From positions 2,418,001-2,482,000 of the forward strand of contig JAACJP010000001.1 of assembly GCA_013368375.1 (NCBI GenBank): a DNA stretch of 64,000 nt, read 5' to 3'. The first letter of the stretch is position 1, and every line of letters starts with the position of its first letter. Source of the DNA: Tricholomella constricta. Taxonomy: Eukaryota; Basidiomycota; Agaricomycetes; Agaricales; Lyophyllaceae. Shown here piece by piece: positions 1 to 10,375 of the stretch. The position numbers and the translations under genes are program-made. Under the pieces are notes generated by a model, which made no database searches, was not told the DNA's origin, and saw only the letters and a list, made by a program, of their open reading frames with translations.

Positions 1-1171
1 AATCCAGTTGGAAAACAGCCGTGATCTCGACCAGAAGCGGGGGAAGGTTAGCAGTGGCAGCAGTAGTTGTCGTTCGAGGCCTTGCGCGAATACGAGCCAC
101 CTTGATATGGTCTGCCCATGCGATGAGGAGGGTAGAGTCGTCCTGCCACTCAAGTGTACATTTGAAGAGATCGGCCCTAGGGCTGTCAGCGGGACGGTCG
201 ATAAAGGTAATACGCGTCTGTGACACGTAATCGTATATCTTGACACCCTGGAAAACGCGAGACCGCGCATTAGACGCGGTGATCACAGAGGTGGATCATT
301 CTTACAAGATCGTTTGCCCAAGCAATAAGCCTGCCACGCCACCTGACCTGCCATATAGGACCTTCTCCAGTGTGCAACACCGTTTCCTTGTGTCCCAGCC
401 AACCCTTCTCACCCAAGATTAGGTTTCCCGCTAAACCTCCACTAACGAAGGCCCTCGTGGTGCGCTTCGCGAAATTTGGTTCAAGTGCAACTGTCCGCAT
501 CGGTCGCTTCATATCAAAGGAGTACGATTCAGAGGTGGACAAGGAGCGAATGACGACCTGTCCTGGGAGTCATGGATGAGAACGAAATGGACGCAAGAAG
601 CCTGAATCCTCACCGTCTATGGAGGCAGTGGCGACAAAGTCAGCAGTGTCATCCATGGAGATGTCAACGATAGAAGCGAGATGAGGCTTGTATGATTTGA
701 TTCGTTTGCCTTCTAGGTCAAGGATGTGAACGATACCACCATGCGTTCCGAGTGCCTATAACACGAAATTAGTGATGGCATATTCAAAACGAGAGGACGT
801 ATCTTCACCATAAGTTTGTTCGCAATAGCGAGAGCTGAAGCCGAATCCTTCTTGAGCAAGTCGGGCACGGAGCCGCCAATTCGCTCATACTTGAGCGCAG
901 GCTCGTCGTCATCCTCTTCATCCTCATCTTCATCGTCGTCGTCATCCTCTCCTTCCTCATTATCATCCTCCTCCTCTTCCTCCTCTTCGGTTTCTTCCTC
1001 ATTAGAGTCGTCTTGGAACCGTCCATGACCATGCCTCCGTGCGCCGACGTCCTCCGCGTCCGACAAGTCACTGAGTTGGGTAGGGCTTTCGGCCAGCCTT
1101 GGAACGTCGTCCTTCTCGTGGCTATCCAGTTCTCCGTCGGTCGTGGCCACAGGAGTCTCGATGGAAGCCAT
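1..1171 (-). CDS. VPS41: VPS41, HOPS-complex subunit (5' part; cut by left window edge)
   Basis: VPS41 is a subunit of the HOPS tethering complex, which drives fusion of late endosomes and AP-3 vesicles with the vacuole. I read four exons: 809-1171, 614-755, 306-562 and 1-247 (runs off the edge). After a very acidic Glu/Asp-rich N-terminal tract (about residues 55-90) comes the N-terminal beta-propeller. Its landmarks are LKYERI, ALGTHGGIVHILD, LIAWANDLGVKIYD and RITFIDRP, which match the start of VPS41 across eukaryotes. The start at 1171 (MASIETP) was chosen because the upstream in-frame extension has no family resemblance. The TPR/clathrin-repeat and RING portions would lie to the left of the window. 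The identification is confident; the exact start is less so. Confidence 0.9.
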
Positions 1172-2367
1172 TACATGGAAAGTTGGCTCGTTGGGACGGT
1201 CGTCAACAACGCGGCTACATAACCGTGGGAACGCACTCACTTATGGTCAGGGGCACAATCCTGGCACAATCATTCTCGGGCAGGAAGGAAACGGTATTTC
1301 TCGAGAAACGTCCTCTAATCCAGCAACGTGCCGTTTACGCGCCTAAGTTCCTTGTTTCAGGTCTTACCTTCAAGCGATTCTTTATGCGGCATTAACCCAC
1401 TTGCATACTTCGCGACTTTTTTCGCCTTGGTGTGGTGACCTACAGGAAGAGGAACGACTGATGCGTCTGTCTAGTAAAAGATAGGACTAGCGGTGACCTC
1501 GATATCAATCTCAAATCAATCTTTGACTTCTTTCATTGTTCCTTCCTCTGGTGCTGCGACGACTAAATGGCCTCGTAAGGACATGATATCCAGCAGGCCG
1601 ACGTCTCCCTTCAGCTAACTGCTTCGCAAATGAACCTGGCTTGCATGCCTCCCCTGACCCTCGTGGCGCTGTTTCTCGAAGTTACTGTGGAGATCATGAA
1701 GGAGCTTGACTGGTTCTCGTATTTGAAAATCCGCCATGTACCGTCGACGCACCCTTTTGATCTTCATCTTACCCCGCTGTTCCGACATGCAAACATCCTG
1801 ATATTATATCTAGGACTCTGGTCTAGATGAGTCAACCCTCAAGTGAAGATCATGTCTTTATATTTTTTTGAACACGCTGAAGTGGAAGCGAGCTTTTGGT
1901 GATTAGCCGAGGAAGGAGGAGTGCTGTTAACAGGCATCAACGTCAGTTCGCATATCATCTCGCGTCTGGATGAGAGATGATTCCTCTTAATGTCTGGACA
2001 GCTCATGCGAGGTAATTATGTTTTCTAATAAATGTTTGCCCATACACTACTTTTCCAGATCTGCGTTTGCAAGCTAAAATAACACGTCGATTTCCGTATT
2101 AAGAGGCATCAAAGTTACCATATAGTTTTCCCCTCGAGGCAAAAAGGCAGGAAGATTGACCAAATCCGTGGCGTTGATGAGCGCCACAATGCTCGTTACG
2201 GGCCGAGGGAAAGCCCAACACGTCGATGGTAAGTACAAGATGCCTCGACTTGAATTTCAACCAATTTACCCAATATTGCGCCTGTCTCCATTAAACGCTA
2301 TTTACTCGAAAGCCGATAACACCCAAATCACAACTCATACGTATAAGAACAACCGGGCAATCATAGC
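1172..2367. other. Intergenic region, no gene recognised
   Basis: This stretch of about 1.2 kb lies between the VPS41 start and the CHS5 stop codon. Open frames here are short, lack splice-consistent continuation and resemble no family I know. It presumably holds the VPS41 promoter and the CHS5 3' flank. Confidence 0.5.
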
Positions 2368-3994
2368 CTAATTTAGCGGAATGTCCACGGTGTCCCCGAC
2401 CTCGTCCTCCCCATCATCCAACGAAGCGTTACTAACCGACCTCTCCTTTTCAACGGGAGGAGGAGGGGGCACTTCGATGCTCGAAGGCGTAATCACAGCA
2501 GGCGCTACATCCTCGGTCGCTGATTCCTCCAGATGCGTGGGGGGCGACCTCCTCATCGGGATAGTCGATTGCACCGGGGATGAAGATGGTGTCGGGAACT
2601 TGAACTCGCGATTCATCGAGCCGTTACGGCTCTTCCGCTTAGACTCCGTGCTCGTCGCTCGCTGAAGCTGCACCTCCTCCGCATCGTGATCCTCAGCTGG
2701 CTCCTCAGGTGTGGGCTCAAATGGCGTCGGCCGAGCTGGGATATCAGGGCTCCCGGCTTGATTTAGGAATGGTGACACCTGACTGGGCGGTGTTGCCGTT
2801 GAGCGGGCTGGCGGGGGCATCGACGCGCGATTAGATGACGACTTCGGCTGGTTGGGTGGGGGACTAGTGGCCGACCGGGGTAGCGAAGCTTGTGACATAG
2901 ATTGCGGTCTGGTGAATGGTGCTGATCCGAGAGGGGAAACAGGTGTGGCGCCCAGATAGAAAGAGGCAATTGGGACCATTCTTCAGAGCAAAATCAATGA
3001 ACAAATCGAGGGAAGGAACATGTAACCTTACTTCTTCTCAGAATGGCAGGCGAGAATCCAGTGTGGCTGAACAACAGGGATGCTCAGCTGTAGTGCGCGT
3101 TGATATTCGACTCCCGGAGCGCTGCTTGCACCACCTGTAGCCTGTGCAGCCGTGGGAGTCGCGGCCGGTGTTGTGCAGACAAAGTGCGTTGTGTCGATCT
3201 GGATTTTGTCACTCCACTTGGCCTTCATCTCCCTCAGCGCAAGCTTCGCATTTTCCAGCATGACCGTATCCTCGACATTTCCAAAGCAGACCGAGATACC
3301 CGAGGTATCTGTCATGGTATGAGTGCGCACGCGAATCAGGTTCGAGGGGAATGTGCCGGCCGTTGTGCGCAGCACGAGTTGAAACGAGTATTCGGTGTTG
3401 ATTTCGAGTCCTGACAGCTTGGTAGAGGTATTGGTCATTGGAGAGGGTATAGCAGCTAGTCGCTGGCCATTACGGTATATATCCAGTGAGCGAAGCTTCG
3501 CTGTCGCAAGTTGGACAGCTGGCCATTCAAGGGTAACGGAAGTTTGGGTAACATTGCGCAACTGGGACAGAAGCTGTCAAAGCAGCTCTCGGACAAGAAA
3601 ATAAAGATAGGCGCACCTGTAGCTTCGGAGGCTCGGGGGATGCCATACCAAACTCTTTCAGGATGTCATTCTGTAATGACCAAAAATCTACATCGCGTCG
3701 TTTTTCCTCGGCGTGGTTTCGATTTACGGCAATGTTCACGATAGATCCCGTAGTTGCCCCAGGCGGAAGGAGAATTGAGGGAAACTCAATCAAATGGGCC
3801 CTCTCCCCGAGTAGGATCTATTAACGTTTGTGAGTATTGTAATATCGGTTTGAACGCCCTCTTCGCTTACAGCCATCCCCGCATCTAGGGGAGAACCATT
3901 AGAGGTGTAAGACACGCAGTCTATGTTCAGATATGAGCTTACCAAGTTTCCCAACAGTAAACATGAAACTTTCTGGCGACTTTTCTTGATACAT
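2368..3994 (-). CDS. CHS5: CHS5-family exomer scaffold (FN3-BRCT)
   Basis: CHS5 is the scaffold of exomer, a trans-Golgi coat that exports selected cargo such as chitin synthase to the plasma membrane. Five exons fit: 3943-3994, 3871-3884 (14 nt), 3617-3817, 3032-3561 and 2368-2980, giving 469 aa. The N-terminal dimerisation segment (TVGKLDAGMA then HLIEFPSILLPPG) is followed by a fibronectin-III domain (NVTQTSVTLEWP, about residues 90-175) and a BRCT domain (ISVCFGNVED to WILACHSEKKMVPIASFYLG, about 180-275). The C-terminal 190 residues are Pro/Ser/Glu-rich and look disordered; they are much shorter than the repeat tail of budding yeast Chs5. The start MYQEKSPESF was chosen because it runs directly into the conserved GKLDA motif. 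The gene is divergent from CDK8, with 190 bp between the starts. Confidence 0.88.
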
Positions 3995-4184
3995 AATGGT
4001 GGTGGTATAATGTGTGTACGCAGCGTCAACGACCGTGAGTGGAATTCAGAAATGTATTTCCCACGGTCAGTAAGAGTTATGATCAATGACGGATCCATAC
4101 AAATATCTCTTCTGACCAGAACGATGGCCTGACTTTGGGCCCCTTCCCGCACAGCGTCACTCTTTCATCTGATACCCACCTGCA

Positions 4185-5763
4185 ATGCTGGATGAATGGT
4201 CTACCAATATTCTTCAACATGACCCCATGCGAATATATCGTGCAAAGCGCGATGCGGCTCGTCGTACCGTCACCTCAAAGTACAACATCCTTGGCTTCAT
4301 CTCCTCTGGAACCTATGGTAGAGTCTACAAAGCACAAAGTTTAGAGGAGGATGGAAAGATACATGCGATCAAGAAATTCAAACCTGACAAGGAGGGGGAT
4401 GTAATCACGTACACCGGCATTAGCCAGAGCGCAATTCGAGAGATCGCGGTAAGGACACTCAAAGTACCCCACATATTGTAGCTAACTGGACCAGCTAAAC
4501 CGGGAGATTGACCACGAAAATATCGTCGCTCTAAAGGAAGTCATTCTTGAGGACAAGTCCATATACATGGTGTTCGACTATGCAGAGCATGATTTTCTTG
4601 TGAGTGGTACAATCCAACTCTCTTTTGTTCCTTCTAAGGTCGTCCAGCAAGTGATCCATCACCACTCCCAAACACTCCGCTCTCCGATCTCGACCGCTTT
4701 CCTCAAGTCCCTGATTTATCAGCTACTGAATGGCCTTTTGTATCTCCACTCATGCCACATCTTACATCGCGATCTCAAACCCGCAAACATTCTTATCACT
4801 TCAAGCGGGGTCGTGAAAATCGGGGATCTTGGACTCGCCCGGTTAATTTACGAGCCTCTTCAACCATTGTTCGCGGGTGATAAAGTGGTTGTCACCATAT
4901 GGTATCGTGCCCCAGAACTCCTCATGGGTGCCAAGCATTACAACAAAGCCATTGACTGTTGGGCTGTCGGATGCGTCATGGCTGAGCTGGCGAGTTTGCG
5001 ACCCATCTTCAAGGGCGAGGAAGCCAAACTCGATTCGAAGAAGAACGTACCGTTCCAGCGTGATCAGCTGTTGAAAATATTCGAGGTTCTTGGGACGCCA
5101 AATGGTTCGTCACTGAAAAAATGGTTTCATTCGGCGTCATTCCGACGAAAATTTTACCAACAGAGAAAGACTGGCCGGGCGTAGTGGATATGCCCGAATA
5201 TCAAAACATGAAACGACTAGATCCGTGAGTGCTGCTCACGTTCGGGGAAGATTCATCGGCTGAATACTGATCTCTGGCAGGTTTTCCAACCGCCTGGCGG
5301 ATTGGTGTCAGTCACGTATTCGTACCCAACTTGGTTACCAGCTTTTAAGCCAGCTTTTCGCATATGACCCCGACAATCGACTTACCGCAAAGGAAGCTCT
5401 TCAACATAAATGGTTTCAAGAAGACCCAAAGCCTACATGGAAGTACGTTTGTGGCCGCGGGCGATTTGACCGGTTTGAATTGACGAAACCATGACGCGCA
5501 GTGCCTTTCAGAGTGTTCCCACTCATCAAATACCTCCACATCGACGGATAACACAGGACGAAGCGCCATCTATGATGCCTGTTGCTGCACAGAATACCTC
5601 ACACCAAGGTGGTCAGGTTGCACATGGCGGTGCACACTTTCCTGCGTCAAAGCCCGGTAGTACGGCAAGTTTTGCTAGCCTGAGCGGAGGCGGCGTGTAC
5701 GGCCAACCAAGTGGTAGCAACGTAGCGCACGCCCCGAGCAGGAAGAAGGCGAGAATGCATTAG
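4185..5763 (+). CDS. SSN3: Cyclin-dependent kinase 8, Mediator kinase module
   Basis: CDK8 (yeast Ssn3/Srb10) is the catalytic subunit of the Mediator kinase module in the nucleus, where it pairs with cyclin C. Six exons (4185-4448, 4495-4599, 4648-5104, 5164-5224, 5281-5442, 5502-5763) give 436 aa in frame. Visible kinase features are the glycine loop [11 protein letters not shown], the VAIK-type lysine in HAIKKFK, the [14 protein letters not shown] helix typical of CDK8, the catalytic loop [10 protein letters not shown], a DLG metal-binding motif (as in CDK8) and the WYRAPELL P+1 loop. The family-typical inserts after VTYTGIS and near [11 protein letters not shown] are present. The C-terminal 90 residues are low-complexity and end in a basic patch (SRKKARMH). 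The upstream region is shared with CHS5. Confidence 0.93.
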
Positions 5764-7028
5764 TTGCTCAGGTATATGATTTGATCGCGAGCATGATGAT
5801 TGCGCATGAATAGGCGAACGAGGTAAGTCCGATTGTTAGTCTCGTAGACATGTAACTTACCTTTTCATCAAGGAAACATCTTCACTTTTACTGAGTCAGG
5901 ATCCCTTATCAGGTCCGGGTACTCTGCAATAATAACCTGAACATTTTACCGATAACGCGGCAGGTTTGTGTATGTTTGAAAAGCTTTCCGAAGCCCTGCT
6001 GATGAGGGACAGGGAGTGGCACCTCGTTTGGTAACAAGTGAGGTAAACAAGCGTTTGAGACTGGTTTAGAACTTGCCTTCGTGTTTCGAACTCGCAATCC
6101 ATGAAATTCTCTTTGAACATCATCTCGACATTGCCCGCTATCCGCTAGACCGTGTTATGACTGACAATGATAGTCGGGCATCCGATGCGGCGCCACAGGA
6201 AATTTCATTGCACTCTCTCGAAGGTTTTCAATGATGAACACTTGCTGGCCTTTGGGCAATGGTACAAACAAGCGACCATCGTACGGCACAAACTACATTG
6301 CACCGTGCTCACTCAAACTAATTCTTTCCACGCAGAACAAATGTGAATTAAAAAGACCCTACGGGATGTTGAGTATCGGCCCTCGAGCAGGTTCTGCGAC
6401 ATGGACATTTTATAGTTGCGGACTCGGAGTTTCGGGGTGGCAACCTGTTAACCCCATTCGGGATCATGGTCGTCCCGATCACGCCGAAAGCAATTCCGAA
6501 CCCACCTTCGCCTGCAGTGAGAATGCACATCACGGAATTTGACCACACATACCCTCATTCAAGACCGCCGCCCGTATTCGCGTCTCAAGCCCAAAAATTC
6601 ATCCCGACTCTCTCGAACTTGGTCCCACTTCACGCACAGTAAACTAGCTGCATTTCCCGACATCTGCATGGCGATTGGTGTATTTCTCCATCCAGACTAA
6701 CCTAACCTCCTTACCTATGTCACTCGACGCCTTCGGAGTGGCCCTCTGAGGCGGAAGGTGAGTTGTCAGGTTCCCGATACCTCTCGTGCGTGCCTGTTTC
6801 ATATCGGAAGAGACAAACGCACATCTATTCACCTTTGACTGGAAGGCAAGAAGCTGAAGAGACGCTAACTTCCGTGTGGGCTTCTGTCATCGTTTGACCA
6901 TTGCTCCGTTTTGGCGATACACTACAGCTACCCACTACACATCAGCAATGGAGCTTTAAATACATGGTCGAATTTTCTAGTTTCGACAAGCTCATCCAAC
7001 TTTCGTTCATTACTCATCCAGCTCTACC
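5764..7028. other. Intergenic region upstream of the M35 protease
   Basis: About 1.26 kb without a convincing gene. The short open frames here have no splice-consistent extension and no family resemblance. The right end should contain the protease promoter. Confidence 0.5.
6955..6962 (+). promoter_or_regulatory. TATA-like box of the M35 protease gene
   Basis: The sequence TTTAAATA lies 67 bp upstream of the start codon at 7029. It is followed by a pyrimidine-rich CATCCAACTTTCG-type tract that could hold the transcription start. The call rests on position and composition only. Confidence 0.4.
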
Positions 7029-8494
7029 ATGCTCTTCTCGTCGTTTGCTGCCCTCTGCCTCGCCAGTACCGCCCTTGCAGGGCCTCACAAGAGATTTGAG
7101 GGCCTCACCGTTGAGCTCAGTGGCCCGCCGGCTACCGTCAGCTCCGTCGAGAACTTGAAGTTCAAAGCCGTTGTGAAGAACGGAGGCACGGAGGCCGTCA
7201 AGATCTTCAAGTACTCCACCATTCTCGACGACAAACTACCGACGAGGTCTTTCGCCATCACAAAAGATGGCAAAGCCGTTCCCTTCACTGGAGTCAAGGT
7301 TGGTTTATTCTACTGACGCTTCAGGTTGGCCTGACTGGATTTCTCGTAGCTGTCCATTTCTTTGGATGCCCTCGATGACAACGCCTTCACTGTCATCCCT
7401 GCCGGTGATTCCGTCACAGTAGAACACGATGGTATGCAAGCGGATTTTAAACACTGCAAGTGCTAACCTCGTTTCCAGTTGCGTCGCTGTACGATTTCGC
7501 CTCGGTCGGAACTGGATCGTTCTCCTTCAAACCAATCACCAACTTCAGGCTGCTGGCAGCCGATGACGAAGCCAAAGGAAACTTCAGCAAGGTCGAGGTC
7601 AACGCTAACGACATGGTCATCAAGGTCACGAAAGACATTGCAAAGCGCGAGCTTCCCCAAGTCAATAAGCGTGCTGTCGACACCTGCCAAGAGGGCTGGA
7701 AGAAATCGTTCATCGATGACAGGTCAGTCCTCGCAATACCTCGTAAAAAAATTCAGGAAAACTCTGACTGATTTTTCAAAGCTACATGGAGGGAAAGTCG
7801 CTCGCTGGATATGGGGCTTCTTACATCAACGCCAACGGCGCCAACACCCTCTTCCAGTCATTCTGGGGCAACTCCACCACTTCCAAAGTTCTTTCAGTCC
7901 TCGATGCCGTCGCCAACGAGAATTCTAGCAACAGGACGTACGTTATAGACCGTGTCGTTTCTTGGCGGGATAACTAATTATGCTTGCTTTGTGTAGCTTG
8001 AGCTGTGTCGACAGCTATGGTGTTTGCACTGGCGGTGTCATCGCATACACTGTCGTCTCCACTACCAACGTTCGTCACAGCTCTCGTCCCTGGAACTATG
8101 CATGCTGATATGCCTGTTTCTTCTTTTAGATCTACTACTGCGACCTCTTCTTCAAGCAAGTTTCCACCATCGCCGTCTGCAGCACCACAACTGTTGCGGC
8201 CCGCAATCTTCGTAGCGGAACTACACTGCACGAGGTAAGTTCTTTGTCTCTTAACTCTGGATATCATCCATCCTGATGGTCCGTGATTAATTCAGCTCAC
8301 CCACGCCGTCGCCGGAACTGAAGACATCAGCTATGGATGCTCCGCTGATCAGGAGCTTTCTGATGCTCAAGCTGTCATGAACGCGGATAATTACAATGTA
8401 GGCCTGCTTCCTGTTGATAGCTCCAGAGACGTGCTGACAAGTTGTCTTCTAGTGCTTCGCCAGCCAGGTCTACCGCAACACGCGCTGCAGTTGA
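7029..8494 (+). CDS. Secreted deuterolysin-type metalloprotease (M35, aspzincin)
   Basis: A secreted zinc endopeptidase. Eight exons (7029-7298, 7350-7431, 7479-7722, 7782-7937, 7997-8069, 8130-8234, 8296-8397, 8453-8494) give 357 aa. Residues 1-17 form a signal peptide (MLFSSFAALCLASTALA). A prodomain follows and ends near a dibasic-type site (NKR, about residue 184), the expected Kex2-like cleavage point. The mature domain holds the aspzincin zinc site HELTHA with the downstream third ligand in GTEDISYG; the intron at 8235-8295 splits this motif after HE. Several cysteines near VDTCQ, LSCVDSYGVC, YYCD, VCST and the C-terminal TRCS can form the family disulphides. The role is probably extracellular protein degradation. 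Length and motifs are normal for fungal M35. Confidence 0.93.
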
Positions 8495-8753
8495 GTGACT
8501 CGTTACAGTTTCAGGTGAAATAAACCACGGACTGTCGATACATTAAAAAGCACTGTACATCTACACATAGGAATCCTTCACTTTAGAGCCTGGTTATATA
8601 GCATTAATACATTTTCTTATTGGAAGCTGGTGGAGACGGCAAAGCATAATAATGGATGCTGTTTATGTCGATAACGCGACAGCGCAGAAACAGCATAGCA
8701 AAGAGAGATATATTAGTACAAAACATAACGACAGAACGAAAACTCTCGATGAA
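8495..8753. other. Convergent 3' flanks of the M35 protease and TAF4
   Basis: A 259-bp AT-rich gap between two convergent stop codons; no gene is seen. It probably contains both polyadenylation regions (AATAA-like runs near 8518 and 8606). Confidence 0.5.
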
Positions 8754-10229
8754 TTATACCCACCCGCGCGCAGCTCCCCTGCCTGCGCCATGACCCCGCT
8801 CTTTCTCAATAACAAACATAGCATCTCGCATGGTTACCAAAGTCCGAGTGTCCTCCTCCTCTGCCGCAGCCTGCGGCGTCGTCGACTTTTTCGTCGGTAC
8901 ATATGGTCGTGCCCATGAGCTCGCAGCCCCGGCCCCAGGCGCAGGCGTCGTCGTCGTCGCCGGGTTAGCAGCCGCAGGACCCCCTGCCGGGTTCGGCGAA
9001 CCCATCGCAGCAGCCGGCTTCGGCTTCGGAGCCGCAGCGGCATTCGAAGCGTTCATCCACGCATATTTCCCGCCAAGCCCCGCCGCCTGCGTCGCCACCG
9101 CATTCGACATCTTCTTCCGCACGTCCTCCGACATGTTTCGCGCGGTCACGCCTGGCCCGTCCTTCTTGCGCTTCTTCTTCGCCCCGCCCTCCATGTCGTC
9201 GTAGCCGTCCCCCCCGAGAGGATTGCCGGCACCGTTCGCCTGCGCAGCGAGTGCGGCGGCGTGCGCGGCGGCCATATCCTGGCGCTCCTTCCGCTCTCGC
9301 CGGATACGCGTCTCTTCTTCCCGCTCCACCTTCTCCAAAACGGCCAGCTGCTTTGCGACATCGCTCCGGACTACGATGCTCCACATGGGCGACCCGTCCT
9401 CATATAGCGAGGCTGGCCGGTCGAATTGCGTGTCGTTGCGGTGGTGGGATGCCGTGATCATGGAGGTTACGAGGTCCTGCAAACGCGCCCTTAAGGCCAG
9501 TGCAAGGTAGTTGGTGGAGTCGTCGGGGACTTTGGATATTTTGTGCTGGGTGCCGATCGTGCGCATTGTGGTGCTCAGGAATCGGGGGTCGAAGGAGGGT
9601 GTGGGAGGTTGTTTTCGTGTGCGGTCCTCGAAGGAACGATACGAGTGTTGTGGCTCGTGAGATCTTTGGAGTGTTTCTTCCTCGGCCTGCGGATGGGCCG
9701 GTAAGCATGTAATAAACGAAAAGACAAAAGAAGGTGCTGTACACGAAGATCGACACCAGCGCTGCCCAGGGCGTCATTCAGCGTGGCGATATCAGAGGTG
9801 TCGATACCACTGCCGGAAGCTTGTGCAGGGGCCGCTGTTGGTCGCTGCACAGCCGGCGTTGCTACTTGAGCGACCGCAGTCTGCGGCGCGACTGCCGTAG
9901 GATATGACCCGTAGTGCCCATAAGTTGCCTGGGGGTAGTGGGACGCGTAGGCCTGGTAATGCTGGTAGGGCGTCGTCCTGTTTGTCAAGACAATTTCAAC
10001 AAACACCCACAGCCTGTAATTATGACTGGGTTTTTACGTTGGATGCTGAGGCTGCTGTTGCTGAAGGGCTGGATCGATTGGAATTTCTATACCATGGCTC
10101 TTGTCAGGATTTCCCTTCTACATTTCTGTTACATGAAACCGTACGAGACGTCGTTGCCCATTGCGACGCTGTGTAAGTGGGCGTAGGCGTTGACGGTGCT
10201 GGCGTACTTGTCTCGTTTTCTGTCTTCAT
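8754..10229 (-). CDS. TAF4: TFIID subunit TAF4
   Basis: TAF4 is a TFIID scaffold whose histone-like fold pairs with TAF12 during RNA polymerase II initiation. Four exons fit: 10145-10229, 10038-10068 (31 nt), 9743-9977 and 8754-9686, giving 427 aa. The first 90 residues are Thr/Pro/Gln/Tyr-rich. The TAF4 C-terminal domain starts at TSDIATLNDALGSAGVDLRAEEE, here spread over the third intron, and continues through FLSTTMRTIGTQH, YLALALRARLQDLVTSMI and the RIRRERKERQDMAA coiled segment. After a KKKRKKDG basic patch the chain is Ala/Pro-rich (GKYAWMNAS). The donor at the third intron is read as GTACAG because it alone restores the DLRAEEE frame. The start is 146 bp from the divergent NUP42 start. 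Confidence 0.87.
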
Positions 10230-10375
10230 TGCTCTGAGATTATGAGTGTGGTCTCGTCAGTCCGTAGAGTCTTGAGCGCCAAAGGCGACGACGAGCGCAG
10301 TGCGCACGGTGATGGTCGAAAAGCAGATGGATGGAAACCACGTGATCCGCGTGCCCTCTGTTCACCACCCTCATC

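Noticed and set aside
816..1028. Poly-serine frame opposite the VPS41 acidic tract
   Set aside because: It is the reverse complement of a Glu/Asp simple repeat; no start context or family.
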